Shown piece after piece: positions 43,133 to 51,505 of a stretch of DNA of 64,000 nucleotides. The stretch spans positions 217,572-281,571 of the forward strand of contig JAFRLQ010000135.1 of NCBI GenBank assembly GCA_017431145.1. The letters run 5' to 3'. The stretch is from Clostridia bacterium (GTDB lineage: Bacteria > Bacillota > Clostridia > Christensenellales > Maliibacteriaceae). Each line of letters starts with the position of its first letter. Position 1 is the stretch's first letter. The notes beneath the pieces were generated by a model. The model was not told the DNA's origin. It ran no database searches and saw nothing but the letters and a program-made list of their open reading frames with translations. Position numbers and translations under genes: made by a program.

Positions 43133-44662
43133 TCAGGCATCCATTTCAATGCCGTAAAGATCACAGTACTTTTCTTCAAGATATGTCGTATAAACTGTCG
43201 GATCGAATTCCTCTCCCGTTACCATCTCAAACAGTACCGCCGGCTTGTACAGAGAACCGTACTGCCAGATCCTGGACCTGTTCCATTCATTGATGCGGGA
43301 GAAATCCCCTTTCTCAAGATCCGCATCTACATCGACTGTCTCCTTCATCTTCCTCAGGAACTGCGCGCCGTACGCGTTTCCGAGCGCATATGTCGGAAAA
43401 TAGCCGATCATCCCGCCGGACCAGTGGCTGTCCTGCAGAACGCCGCGTTTGTCATCCGGAACATCTACACCGAGATACTCCTTGTAGAGCCTGTTCCATT
43501 CGCCGGGAAGATCATGTACCGCGAGTTCTCCCGCCATGACACGCTTCTCCAGTTCGTAGCGGATCATTACATGCAGGCAGTATGTCAGTTCATCGGATTC
43601 CGTACGGATCAGCGACGGTTCCGCTCTGTTGACCGCTTTGTAAAGGTCCTCCGCGTCATATCCCTCCATCTGCTCGGGGAAAAGCTCTTCCAAAATCGGG
43701 AACAGATATCTGCAGAACGCTCTGTTCCTGCCCAGGATATTCTCATAGAATCTGCTCTGGCTCTCATGCACGCCCATGGAGACGCCGCAGTCCAGCACCG
43801 TAAAAGCAAGGGACCGATCGCTTCCCGTATCATAAAGCGCGTGTCCTCCTTCGTGGATCACGCTGTACATCGAAGAGGCAAGATTGTCTCTTCTGTAATG
43901 TGTCGTGATCCGTTCATCAAGATGGGAACCCATGGATGCTGTGAAGGGATGCTCCGTCGTGCCCAGTCCGACATGACCCAGATCAAGACCGATGATCTCC
44001 ATCAGCCGGTACGCCAGTTTCTCCTGTTTGTAATCCGGAACGTCCGCAAGGAGCATCTGGCACGAAAGCTGTTCCTTCTCCTGCACCTTTCTGATCAGAG
44101 GAACGATGTGTGCACGCAGTGTCTCAAAGAAAGCGTCGCACCGCTCGCGGTCCATTCCCTCTTCAAACTCGTTCAGCCAGTAGTCATAAGGTTCCTTTTC
44201 CGGCGCGCAGTACGCAGCGATCTTCTTCATGGATGCCACGATCTTTTCCAGCAGCGGTTCGAACATCGCGAAGTCGCTCTTTTCCTTTGCCTCGTGCCAC
44301 ACCGCGTCGGATTCGACGAGCAGCTGCTGATAGGCGATGTACTCGTCCATCGGAATCTTCTGCATTTCACGGATGTTTTTGATCAGCAGTTCGACCATTC
44401 TTTTTTCCTTCTGATCCAGTTCATCCCTGTGCGCATCAAGATACTCAAGCAGACTGACCGTCTCCGCTCCCGTCGCGATCTCATAGATCTCTTCGCTCAG
44501 GATCCCGATGGTCTGCTCGCGGTTTTCCGCCGTTTTCTTCGGAGCCGTCGTCGCGCCGTCGTAAAAAAGCAGATCAAGCGCGTGTTCGTACGCTGCATTC
44601 TTCTTCTGCAGTGTCATCAGTCTGTTTTTTGCATCCTGCAAATCCATATTCCGTTTCTCCAT
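43133..44662 (-). CDS. M32 family carboxypeptidase
   Basis: The 509-residue cytosolic zinc carboxypeptidase is of the Taq type. The zinc motif is VIHEGGHALYDTG (H-E-G-G-H), with the third ligand in GVHESQSRFYENILG. DELTYCLHVMIRYELEK, with the characteristic I-R-Y-E-L-E block, and GMIGYFPTYALGNAYGAQF complete the family pattern. Length is standard. It removes C-terminal residues from peptides. ATG 44662 is used; ATG 44647, five codons later, has GGAG nine bases before it and may be the true start. It precedes corA by 11 bases. Confidence 0.93.
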   Translation of the reverse strand: MEKRNMDLQDAKNRLMTLQKKNAAYEHALDLLFYDGATTAPKKTAENREQTIGILSEEIYEIATGAETVSLLEYLDAHRDELDQKEKRMVELLIKNIREMQKIPMDEYIAYQQLLVESDAVWHEAKEKSDFAMFEPLLEKIVASMKKIAAYCAPEKEPYDYWLNEFEEGMDRERCDAFFETLRAHIVPLIRKVQEKEQLSCQMLLADVPDYKQEKLAYRLMEIIGLDLGHVGLGTTEHPFTASMGSHLDERITTHYRRDNLASSMYSVIHEGGHALYDTGSDRSLAFTVLDCGVSMGVHESQSRFYENILGRNRAFCRYLFPILEELFPEQMEGYDAEDLYKAVNRAEPSLIRTESDELTYCLHVMIRYELEKRVMAGELAVHDLPGEWNRLYKEYLGVDVPDDKRGVLQDSHWSGGMIGYFPTYALGNAYGAQFLRKMKETVDVDADLEKGDFSRINEWNRSRIWQYGSLYKPAVLFEMVTGEEFDPTVYTTYLEEKYCDLYGIEMDA

Positions 44663-44713
44663 TTCTTTTCTTTTGTTGCTGTCGGGCGGCAGATCCGTCC
44701 TGTTTTGTTTGCT

Positions 44714-45283
44714 TTATTTCCAATACATGTTCATGTTGACGCCGGTGTCCCGTACCAGAAGGCCGCGCGGACATCTGAGTGTTTTCAGAAAAACATACAA
44801 ATCACCTGCCGCACCTGAGACATTGCCAATCTGAAGAAAATAAAAGACCCAGAACCACGATACAGGCGCCGCGATACACAGGATTGTAAACACGATCCCC
44901 CACACGACAAGCGGTGCAAGAGAGATGCAGATGTAAGATGTTCTGTCGAAATAATCCTGTTCGCTTCCGGCGTAGGCATACAATCCGGTGAACCCGAATC
45001 TGAGTTTTTGCGCGCCGAAGAGTTTCATTACCGCGCCGTGCGTTGCCTCATGTGCGATGATATAAAGCACATATCCCGCAATCAGAACGCTCATTTTCAC
45101 AAGGAATGCTCCGCCGGTCAGATTTCTGACCGGAACCAGAAGCAGTGCGGGCACCAGCATCAGGGCCATGAGCGCAACAGCAGTTCCGTTGACCAGAATC
45201 GCCTTTTTCCTGTCTTTCTGAAGATCGATCTCTTCCCGAAGTTCATATCCCTCCGGAAGTTCCGAAACACAATGTCTTTTCAT
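44714..45283 (-). CDS. Membrane protein with HExxH motif (DUF3267-like putative protease)
   Basis: This is a 189-residue protein from ATG 45283 after GAGGA. It has about four hydrophobic helices. One of them holds LYIIAHEATHGAVMKLFGA, an H-E-A-T-H zinc-peptidase pattern placed inside the membrane as in DUF3267 proteins. A later segment, ISLAPLVVWGIVF, matches the P-x-x-x-x-P-like second block only loosely. WFWVFYFLQIGNVSGAAGDLYV carries a downstream Asp that could be the third ligand, as in site-2-type proteases. Function is unknown. It is 10 bases after the NSS transporter gene and likely co-transcribed. Confidence 0.8.
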   Translation of the reverse strand: MKRHCVSELPEGYELREEIDLQKDRKKAILVNGTAVALMALMLVPALLLVPVRNLTGGAFLVKMSVLIAGYVLYIIAHEATHGAVMKLFGAQKLRFGFTGLYAYAGSEQDYFDRTSYICISLAPLVVWGIVFTILCIAAPVSWFWVFYFLQIGNVSGAAGDLYVFLKTLRCPRGLLVRDTGVNMNMYWK

Positions 45284-45293
45284 GAACAAATCC

Positions 45294-46673
45294 TCACAGG
45301 GAGAACACGCCCAGGACGCTCAGGACAGAGGTGATGAAAATGACGAGGATGAATACCGGCGCAACAAAACGCACGATCACGCTGTACATTTTCTCTCCCG
45401 TGAACCGTGAGGACTGTTTGATCTCCTGTGCGATGCCGCTGGGCTTGATCGCGAAGATCACCAGTGCGCAGATGATCAAGGCTGCAATCGGCATCATGAG
45501 CGAATTCGTGAGGAAATCGAAGAAATCCAGTATCTCCATTCCGAAAAGTTTCACGAACGACAGAAGATTGTATCCGAGAGATGAAAGCGATCCCAGAAGG
45601 ATCATGATCCCGAACACGAAAAGACTGGAAGGCAGGCGTTTCCATCCCAGCTCGTCCTGGAATGTCGAAACGCAGGTCTCCGCAAGAGAGATCGAACTTG
45701 TCAGCGCGGCAAACAGAACCAAAAGGAAGAATACAATCCCGACCGGTCTTCCGAACCCCATACTGTCGAAGATCTTCGGCATGGTGATGAACATGAGCGA
45801 CGGACCCGCTTTCAGCGTAGCGGCGTCACCGTTTGAAAACGCGAATACCGCGGGAATGATCATCATTCCTGCAAGGATCGCGATCCCGCTGTCAAAGATA
45901 ATGACCTGACGCGACGCTTTTTCCACATCGACATCCTTCTTCATATAGGAACCGTATGTCACGAGGATTCCCATCGCGCAGGACAGTGAATAGAACATCT
46001 GTCCCAGGGCAGCAACGACCGTCATCCAGGAAAAGTTGCTGAAGTTCGGCACCAGGAAGTATTTGACGCCCGCCATGGCACCCGGTCGCGTCATGGAATA
46101 GATCGCCACGAAAACACCGAGCACGACCATTGCCGGCATCATGATTTTCGAGATCCTTTCCACCCCTCCTTCTACCCCGAGAACGATCACGATAATCGTC
46201 GCCAGGGCGAAAACAAGGAACCAGAATTCCGATCCTGCCGCAGAACCGAGGAAGGATGTGAAATAGGCATCGCCGGCCGCCTGGGAGACCTGACCGGTGA
46301 TATAAGTGAACAGATATCTGCAGACCCATCCGCCGATCACGCTGTAATAAGGCAGGATCAGGATCGGGATGATCGCGTTGAACCATCCGCCCGCGACCGA
46401 AGCCTTGCCCTTTCCGAGCGTCCGGAATGCTCCGACTGCGCTTTTTCTCGTCATTCTTCCGATCGCCGTTTCCGACACCATCAGCGTATAGCCGAACGTC
46501 AGAGCCAGCACCACATAGACCAGAACGAAAATGCCGCCGCCGTATTTGGCGGCAAGATACGGAAACCTCCAGATGTTTCCGAGGCCGACAGCTGAACCTG
46601 CTGTTGCGAGAACATAACCCAGGCGCCCCGAAAAGGAAGCGCGCTCACCTTTTGTTGCTTTACCGTTTTTCAT
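45294..46673 (-). CDS. Sodium:neurotransmitter symporter family (NSS) transporter
   Basis: The 459-residue membrane protein has about eleven or twelve helices. The family start is clear: FSGRLGYVLATAGSAVGLGNIWRFPYLAAKYGGG, broken here into SGRLGYVLATAGSAVGLGN and WRFPYLAAKYGGG. GYTLMVSETAIGRMTR follows, and later SLSCAMGILVTYGSYMKKD. Bacterial members (LeuT, MhsT, TnaT) import amino acids with sodium. The substrate is unknown. It heads a unit with the HExxH membrane protein. A TATAAT box lies 40 bases upstream. Confidence 0.93.
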   Translation of the reverse strand: MKNGKATKGERASFSGRLGYVLATAGSAVGLGNIWRFPYLAAKYGGGIFVLVYVVLALTFGYTLMVSETAIGRMTRKSAVGAFRTLGKGKASVAGGWFNAIIPILILPYYSVIGGWVCRYLFTYITGQVSQAAGDAYFTSFLGSAAGSEFWFLVFALATIIVIVLGVEGGVERISKIMMPAMVVLGVFVAIYSMTRPGAMAGVKYFLVPNFSNFSWMTVVAALGQMFYSLSCAMGILVTYGSYMKKDVDVEKASRQVIIFDSGIAILAGMMIIPAVFAFSNGDAATLKAGPSLMFITMPKIFDSMGFGRPVGIVFFLLVLFAALTSSISLAETCVSTFQDELGWKRLPSSLFVFGIMILLGSLSSLGYNLLSFVKLFGMEILDFFDFLTNSLMMPIAALIICALVIFAIKPSGIAQEIKQSSRFTGEKMYSVIVRFVAPVFILVIFITSVLSVLGVFSL

Positions 46674-46712
46674 TTTTTCTGCGTCCGTTTCCGATACTTT
46701 TTCAGTATGTCT

Positions 46713-46718
46713 ATTATA
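46713..46718 (-). promoter_or_regulatory. Putative -10 box of the NSS transporter gene
   Basis: The minus strand reads TATAAT, 40 bases before the start at 46673. A small inverted repeat ATACT-GAAAA-AGTAT (46694-46708) covers the likely transcription start. The -35 box is weak. Confidence 0.35.
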
Positions 46719-46815
46719 TATGAAAAAGAAACATCTTGGAACATGTCCCCCTGTTCAAGGTCCCGGTTCAGAGATGCTTCTTTTCCGGATTCACCGTTTA
46801 ACACATTCTATTGTG

Positions 46816-47463
46816 TTATTCTTCATTTCCCATCGTCAGCGCGTAATAGAACCAGATCAGTGTCGCTGAGATCAGAAGACCGCCGATGATGTCTGTGAAC
46901 CAGTGCACGCCTGAAAGCATGCGTGTGATCACAAGAAGGACCGCTATCAGAGCGCATGCCGCCATCAGTACATTCTTGACAACAGGTTGCGCAACACGCT
47001 TGCTGATCTGAAGGATCGCGGTCACCATGATGCACAGTGCAAGCATCGTATGCGTAGACGGATAGGAGGCTTCCAGCCCGTCATCCAGTACCACAGGTCT
47101 GTAGTTGATCTTCAGAAGCTCAAACGCCACGAAGCAGAGCATCACGACGATATAGAATCCACCCAGAATCAGGATATCCCTGTCCACTTTCAGGATCGAT
47201 CTGCGTTTGATCAGCTGATATACGCCCAGCGCAGCAAAGCAGAAGACGGGAAGAAACGTAATGATCCCGAGCACCTTTGAGATCTTGTACCAGGCGTCTT
47301 TGTATCCGAGGCTTTTCGCCACTGCTCCGTTCAGTGCAGCGAATCCGACTTCCGTCCCCTCGGGTCCGATTGCTTTGACGTCCACCGTCATTACAAGGAT
47401 CGTGAAAACCAGAAAGACCGCGAGAATGATCCCGCCGATCACATATTTGTTCGTTGCTTTCAT
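46816..47463 (-). CDS. PAP2-family membrane phosphatase
   Basis: This is a 215-residue protein from ATG 47463 behind TAAGGAGG. It has about six helices. The phosphatase motifs are NYRPVVLDDG (in place of K-x6-RP, so the first motif is weak), YPSTHTMLALCIM (P-S-x-H) and RMLSGVHWFTDIIGG (S-R-x-x-x-x-x-H-x-x-x-D). PAP2 enzymes dephosphorylate lipid phosphates such as undecaprenyl pyrophosphate or phosphatidate. It is the last gene of the stp-prkC-rsgA-thiN run, 17 bases after thiN. Confidence 0.88.
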   Translation of the reverse strand: MKATNKYVIGGIILAVFLVFTILVMTVDVKAIGPEGTEVGFAALNGAVAKSLGYKDAWYKISKVLGIITFLPVFCFAALGVYQLIKRRSILKVDRDILILGGFYIVVMLCFVAFELLKINYRPVVLDDGLEASYPSTHTMLALCIMVTAILQISKRVAQPVVKNVLMAACALIAVLLVITRMLSGVHWFTDIIGGLLISATLIWFYYALTMGNEE

Positions 47464-47480
47464 TCCGTTTTGCCTCCTTA

Positions 47481-48122
47481 TCAGTCGGCGTTTGCCGTTA
47501 CGACAATCAGAACAGCGCCGTTGCGGATGTCCATGATCACATGGTCCGATGTCATCTGATTGGATATGCAAAGCGTGGTATCCGTCGGCAGTATGACGTC
47601 CTTCAGCGGGTAATACAGACCCTCGCTGTTCATCACACGGATTCCTTCATTCTGCGGGAACAGTGAAACATAGCTTCCCCTCATCGCTCGGAACGTCACG
47701 GTGCGCTCGGCAATGAACATTGCCGTATCCGCGCTCATGATCGTGATTCGGATGCCTTTTTTATACCAGGCCTTCATCTGCTCGATATTGGCGAGGGTGT
47801 GATCCATTCTGCCGCCGAGACCTCCCAGCAGTATGATGGATTTTGCCCCGTCCGAAACAGCCACCTCGATGGCAAGCTCCGTATCTGTCTGATCCTTCTC
47901 ACTGGGATATTTCAGCATGCTGATCTCGTCCTGCCGGATCTTTTCCAGGGTCTCACGGTTCACCGAATCCATATCGCCAATCGCGATATCCGGCTTCAGT
48001 CCCGCATGATAAACCCATTGCGCGCCTCTGTCCGCACAGTAGATCCGTTCCGCGCCGGATGCCATCTTCCTGATCAGTCCTGCGCCCGGATCCGGGCCGC
48101 CGGCCACAATCAAAACACTCAT
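47481..48122 (-). CDS. thiN: Thiamine pyrophosphokinase
   Basis: This is a 213-residue protein from ATG 48122, with GGGAGGA six bases upstream. The N-terminal catalytic domain shows VAGGPDPG, CADRGAQWVYHAGLKPDI, AIGDMDSV and SEKDQTDTELAIE, the acidic ATP/Mg motifs of TPK. The C-terminal beta domain has GRMDHTLANI and LYYPLKDVIL. It pyrophosphorylates thiamine to thiamine diphosphate. In Firmicutes it typically follows rsgA and rpe; here it follows rsgA directly by 14 bases. Confidence 0.94.
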   Translation of the reverse strand: MSVLIVAGGPDPGAGLIRKMASGAERIYCADRGAQWVYHAGLKPDIAIGDMDSVNRETLEKIRQDEISMLKYPSEKDQTDTELAIEVAVSDGAKSIILLGGLGGRMDHTLANIEQMKAWYKKGIRITIMSADTAMFIAERTVTFRAMRGSYVSLFPQNEGIRVMNSEGLYYPLKDVILPTDTTLCISNQMTSDHVIMDIRNGAVLIVVTANAD

Positions 48123-48136
48123 CTGTGATCCTCCCA

Positions 48137-49033
48137 TCAGTCAAATCTCTTTTTCCATTTTTCCCGCTGTTCGTCCAGCAGCATCCTGTATCGGACCATC
48201 CGTCCGTTTTCGTACGGCACGGTGCAGGCACATCCCGGCTCCCCGGCGTGCAGGCACTTGTTCCTGAATCTGCAGCGGTCATCCAATCCCTCAAACTCCG
48301 GATAACAGTACTTCAGCTCCTCCGGATCCATCTTCTGCGTATCCATCAGAGAAAAGCCCGGCGTATCGATCACGAACCGTCCCTCTTCCAGAGCGAGGAT
48401 CTGGCTGGCACGCGTCGTGTGCCGGCCTCTGTCCACTTTCCGGGAAAGCGTTCCCGTTTCAAGGCCGAATCCCGGAAACGCAGCGTTCAGCAGTGTGGAT
48501 TTTCCCACTCCTGACTGCCCTGCCAGCGCAGTGATCCCGCCGGTGATCCTGGACCGGAATTCCTCGATCCCCGTCATAGCGGTACTCGATGTGGCAATCA
48601 CATCAAATGCGCTGTATTCCTCCGTGACTTCGCGGATAAATGTCTCGTCTCCTTCATCGCATTTCGTGAGCACAAGAAACGGCTCCACTTCCGCTTTCAG
48701 GCACTGGATCAGAAGTTTGTCCGCCAGAAGCATGTCCGCCAGCGGCGCAGAAGAAGACAGTACGATCGCAGCCCGGTCGATATTCGCTACCGGCGGACGC
48801 ACGAACGCGTTCTTTCTCTCTTCGATCGTCACGATGCTCCCGAAAACACCCTGTTCCTCCTCTGTACGGATCACAGTGACTCTGTCACCTGCAAGCGGCT
48901 TGATTCTGCTTTTTCGGAACTTGCCGCGTGCGACCGTCTGTACGGTCTGTCCGTTGTCCAGAAGCACATCATAGTATCCGCAAAGGCCAATCATAATGCG
49001 TCCGGTATATCCCGTCAGGGTCTCGCCAGCCAT
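48137..49033 (-). CDS. rsgA: Ribosome biogenesis GTPase RsgA
   Basis: The 298-residue circularly permuted GTPase has an N-terminal OB domain (residues 1-75). The G motifs come in the permuted order: LVLTKCDEGD (G4), ATSSTAMTG (G5-like), GQSGVGKSTLLN (G1), GRHTTRASQ (G2) and IDTPGFS (G3). A zinc-binding C-terminal domain follows, with CRFRNKCLHAGEPGCAC. It matures the 30S subunit. It overlaps prkC by 19 bases; the start ATG 49033 follows AGGTGA. Confidence 0.95.
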   Translation of the reverse strand: MAGETLTGYTGRIMIGLCGYYDVLLDNGQTVQTVARGKFRKSRIKPLAGDRVTVIRTEEEQGVFGSIVTIEERKNAFVRPPVANIDRAAIVLSSSAPLADMLLADKLLIQCLKAEVEPFLVLTKCDEGDETFIREVTEEYSAFDVIATSSTAMTGIEEFRSRITGGITALAGQSGVGKSTLLNAAFPGFGLETGTLSRKVDRGRHTTRASQILALEEGRFVIDTPGFSLMDTQKMDPEELKYCYPEFEGLDDRCRFRNKCLHAGEPGCACTVPYENGRMVRYRMLLDEQREKWKKRFD

Positions 49034-50553
49034 ATGATCACCTGTTCTCCGCGTTTGACCGTATCTCCGGCCTGCGGCTGCTGCATGACGACAGTGTCCT
49101 TCGCCTTCGAGGCATCGACCTTGTATTCCACGGATGAGAGCACAAGATCGTTCTGCAGAAGAAGTTCCAGCGCCGTATCGTAACTGTGTCCCAAAAGAGA
49201 CGGCATTTCCAGTTCTTCCGAACCCAGTGAGATCGTGATCACCGCTTCCGTCTCGTTGCGCACCAGTTTCGTTTCCGCATCAGGCGTCTGCCGGATCACG
49301 CGTCCGCTGTCCACCTCATCGTTGTATTCATATTCGAACGTATACGCGATTTCATATTCCGTAAGGAGATTCTCCACCTGCGTCTGTGTGTAATCCGTAA
49401 AGTCCGGCATAACGAGCCTGTTCCGGTTCGTGGCAAGCACGACGAACAGGATCACAGCCAGTGCGATCACGATTGCGGCGCTTGTAAAGATCAGGATCAT
49501 GCGCAGCTCTCGCCCGTTTCTGGAGGTTCTGCGTTTTGGCGTATATCTGTTTTCCGTATCTCTTGAGACAGGCACAACATGCGGTGTCTGATTCTGCACA
49601 CGCGAGCCGGCATTCCTCTGCACCTGGGAAGACGCACTTTCGCGGCGCACGACGGGTCTTGCCGGGCCGTCCCCCTCATCCGCGTCCATCGCAATATAAA
49701 GGTTCTCCGGGAAACGGACTACAGGATACTCCGGATGCTGCAGGGCTCTGTCCAGATCCCGCATCATTTCCGCCGCCGTCTGATACCGCTGGTCGGGATC
49801 CTTCAGGATCGCCTTCAGAATAACGCTCTCCAGTCCCGGCTGCACGTCTGCGTAAAGATGCGGCCAGTACGGAACCTCCTGGAGATGCTTGAGCGCGACC
49901 GTGACCGGTGTGTCCCCCTGATAGGGAAGCACGCCCGTCGCCATCTCATACATCACGATTCCAAGCGAATAAAGATCGCTTCTCGAGTCGCTGGCGATGC
50001 CTCTGGCCTGTTCCGGAGAGAAGTAGTGAACGCTCCCCAGCACGTTGGACCCCGTCATGGTGATCGTCGCGGAACTGGCTGCTTTCGCAAGGCCGAAGTC
50101 CGTCACTTTCAGCACATTCCCGCGTCCCATCAGCACGTTCTGAGGCTTGATATCGCGGTGCACGACACCGTACGCATGCGCGTGTTCAAGCGCAGAAAGG
50201 ATCTGACGCGCGATCCTGGTCAGGATGTTCTGCGGGATCGGCGCCCGGTTTTTGATAAAGTCCTTCAGCGTGATCCCTTCCACATATTCCATCACGATAT
50301 ACGGCACGTTTCCGTCCGTTCCGTGATCCAGCGTCTTGACGATATTGGGATGGTTCAGCATGGACTGAGCACGCGCCTCACGTTCAAAACGCCTGACGAA
50401 CTCAGGATCGTTCAGAAGGTCTGTATGCATTTGTTTCACCGCTACATCCGTGTTCGTCCTTGTGTCTGTCGCACGGTAGACATCCGCCATGCCTCCTGCG
50501 CCGACCTTTTCACGGATAATGTAACGGTCATTGATCACGTGGCCTTCCGTCAT
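49015..50553 (-). CDS. prkC: PASTA-domain serine/threonine protein kinase
   Basis: The 512-residue membrane kinase has a kinase domain over residues 10-270: the glycine loop REKVGAGGMADVYRA, the lysine in VAVKQMH, the catalytic loop VVHRDIKPQNVLM, DFGLAKA and the activation loop TMTGSNVLGSVHYFSPEQ. A linker of about 80 residues is rich in Arg, Gln and Asn. One transmembrane helix (about 350-372) is followed by two PASTA repeats (about 378-443 and 446-511) outside the cell. Relatives usually have three or four, so this is short. It senses muropeptides/lipid II and phosphorylates cell-wall and growth proteins. It overlaps stp by 4 bases (ATGA). Confidence 0.96.
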   Translation of the reverse strand: MTEGHVINDRYIIREKVGAGGMADVYRATDTRTNTDVAVKQMHTDLLNDPEFVRRFEREARAQSMLNHPNIVKTLDHGTDGNVPYIVMEYVEGITLKDFIKNRAPIPQNILTRIARQILSALEHAHAYGVVHRDIKPQNVLMGRGNVLKVTDFGLAKAASSATITMTGSNVLGSVHYFSPEQARGIASDSRSDLYSLGIVMYEMATGVLPYQGDTPVTVALKHLQEVPYWPHLYADVQPGLESVILKAILKDPDQRYQTAAEMMRDLDRALQHPEYPVVRFPENLYIAMDADEGDGPARPVVRRESASSQVQRNAGSRVQNQTPHVVPVSRDTENRYTPKRRTSRNGRELRMILIFTSAAIVIALAVILFVVLATNRNRLVMPDFTDYTQTQVENLLTEYEIAYTFEYEYNDEVDSGRVIRQTPDAETKLVRNETEAVITISLGSEELEMPSLLGHSYDTALELLLQNDLVLSSVEYKVDASKAKDTVVMQQPQAGDTVKRGEQVIIWLARP

Positions 50554-51293
50554 GCACGCACCTCGTCATCGCTGTTCTGTATGAGTATGACCGTGATATT
50601 GTCTGTTCCGCCTGCTCCCAGCGCGGTCTGGATCAGCAGTTCCACTTTCTGCTGCAGTGAAAAATCGCTGCGGAGGATCAGATCGATCTGCTCGGGAGGA
50701 ACTTCTCCCGAAAGCCCGTCGCTGCAGATGAGATAGATCTCATCCTTTTCCCAGGCGACCTTGAAAACGTCGCCTGTCACATCCGCCGTCGTTCCGATCG
50801 CACGCGTGATCACGTTCCTCTGTGGATGGACTGTCGCCTCTTCCTGATTGATCCTTCCCATATCCACAAGTTCCTGCACGAGTGAATGGTCATGGGTGAT
50901 CTGCATCAGTCCGTCCTTTTTTGTGAATGAGTACATTCTGGAATCGCCGACATGCGCGATCGTGACATGATCCTCGTAGAACTGCCCCATGCAAAGCGTC
51001 GTCCCCATACCGGTGCACGCGACATCCGCGAGTGCGCGGCGGTAGACCGCCTCGTTCGCGTTTTTGACACAGCCATGACCCAGCGCGATCTCATCCATCA
51101 GCGGATTGGCATCACAGAAATCACGCACTGTTTCCAGTGCAAGAAGACTGGCAATATTCCCGGCTCTGTGACCGCCCATCCCGTCTGCGACCGCTGCTAC
51201 CACAGCGGAAGAGGATTCCATCTGGAAAATCAGGAACGCGTCCTGATTCATCGTACGGACATTGCCCATATGCGTTGAGGCAGATGTGATCAT
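50550..51293 (-). CDS. stp: PP2C-type serine/threonine phosphatase
   Basis: This is a 247-residue protein from ATG 51293, which follows GAGGTG; longer in-frame starts lack a site and run into the promoter. PP2C metal motifs are present: MGNVRTMNQDAF, VADGMGGHRAGNIAS, VTIAHVGDSRMY, ICSDGLSGEV and GGTDNITVILI. It dephosphorylates the targets of PrkC. Its stop overlaps the prkC start. A promoter-like pair and a small inverted repeat lie just upstream, so it heads the stp-prkC-rsgA-thiN-PAP2 transcript. Confidence 0.95.
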   Translation of the reverse strand: MITSASTHMGNVRTMNQDAFLIFQMESSSAVVAAVADGMGGHRAGNIASLLALETVRDFCDANPLMDEIALGHGCVKNANEAVYRRALADVACTGMGTTLCMGQFYEDHVTIAHVGDSRMYSFTKKDGLMQITHDHSLVQELVDMGRINQEEATVHPQRNVITRAIGTTADVTGDVFKVAWEKDEIYLICSDGLSGEVPPEQIDLILRSDFSLQQKVELLIQTALGAGGTDNITVILIQNSDDEVRA

Positions 51294-51315
51294 AGTGCAC
51301 CTCGATCTGTTCATT

Positions 51316-51334
51316 TGGACTACAGAATAGTCCA
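51316..51334 (-). promoter_or_regulatory. Inverted repeat in the stp leader
   Basis: TGGACTA-CAGAA-TAGTCCA, a perfect 7-base-pair stem, sits 22 bases before the stp start, just downstream of the predicted transcription start. It may be an operator or a small leader hairpin. Confidence 0.35.
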
Positions 51335-51340
51335 CTCTTT

Positions 51341-51368
51341 ATTTTACTCTCTTATTCTATATTTGCAA
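51341..51368 (-). promoter_or_regulatory. Putative promoter of the stp-prkC operon
   Basis: On the minus strand TTGCAA (51368-51363), a 16-base spacer and TAAAAT (51346-51341). Confidence 0.4.
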
Positions 51369-51397
51369 ACTCAACCGCCCGTTTCCCCGCCGGTTCA

Positions 51398-51426
51398 TTG
51401 ACATCCCTTCTCTTTTGAGATACATT
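51398..51426 (+). promoter_or_regulatory. Promoter of the second MATE gene
   Basis: A perfect TTGACA (51398-51403), a 17-base spacer and TACATT (51421-51426). The predicted start at about 51433 gives a leader of about 73 bases that includes the terminator hairpin at 51451-51486. Confidence 0.7.
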
Positions 51427-51441
51427 ATCCGAAGAAGCTGG

Positions 51442-51492
51442 ATGTGCCTCACAGGCGCTGCCGAATCATCGGCAGCGCCTGTTTTTATCTGA
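51442..51492 (+). CDS. Possible 16-codon leader peptide ahead of the MATE gene
   Basis: An ATG ten bases after the predicted transcription start opens a frame of 16 codons (MCLTGAAESSAAPVFI). It ends with TGA at 51490-51492, directly before the MATE ribosome site AAAGGA. The frame runs through both arms of the terminator hairpin, so a translating ribosome would disrupt it. Its own ribosome site is poor (GAAG). It could be chance in such a short stretch. Confidence 0.3.
   Translation: MCLTGAAESSAAPVFI
51451..51486 (+). terminator. Intrinsic terminator/attenuator in the MATE leader
   Basis: A perfect 14-base-pair stem ACAGGCGCTGCCGA / TCGGCAGCGCCTGT with an ATCA loop is followed by TTTT. It lies between the promoter at 51398 and the MATE start at 51506, so it must be read through for the gene to be expressed. 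Confidence 0.85.
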
Positions 51493-51505
51493 AAGGAACC
51501 TGACC

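Noticed and set aside
51427..51505. A riboswitch (for example TPP) ahead of the second MATE gene
   Set aside because: Only about 20 bases lie between the predicted transcript start and the hairpin, too short for known aptamers; no TPP core is seen.
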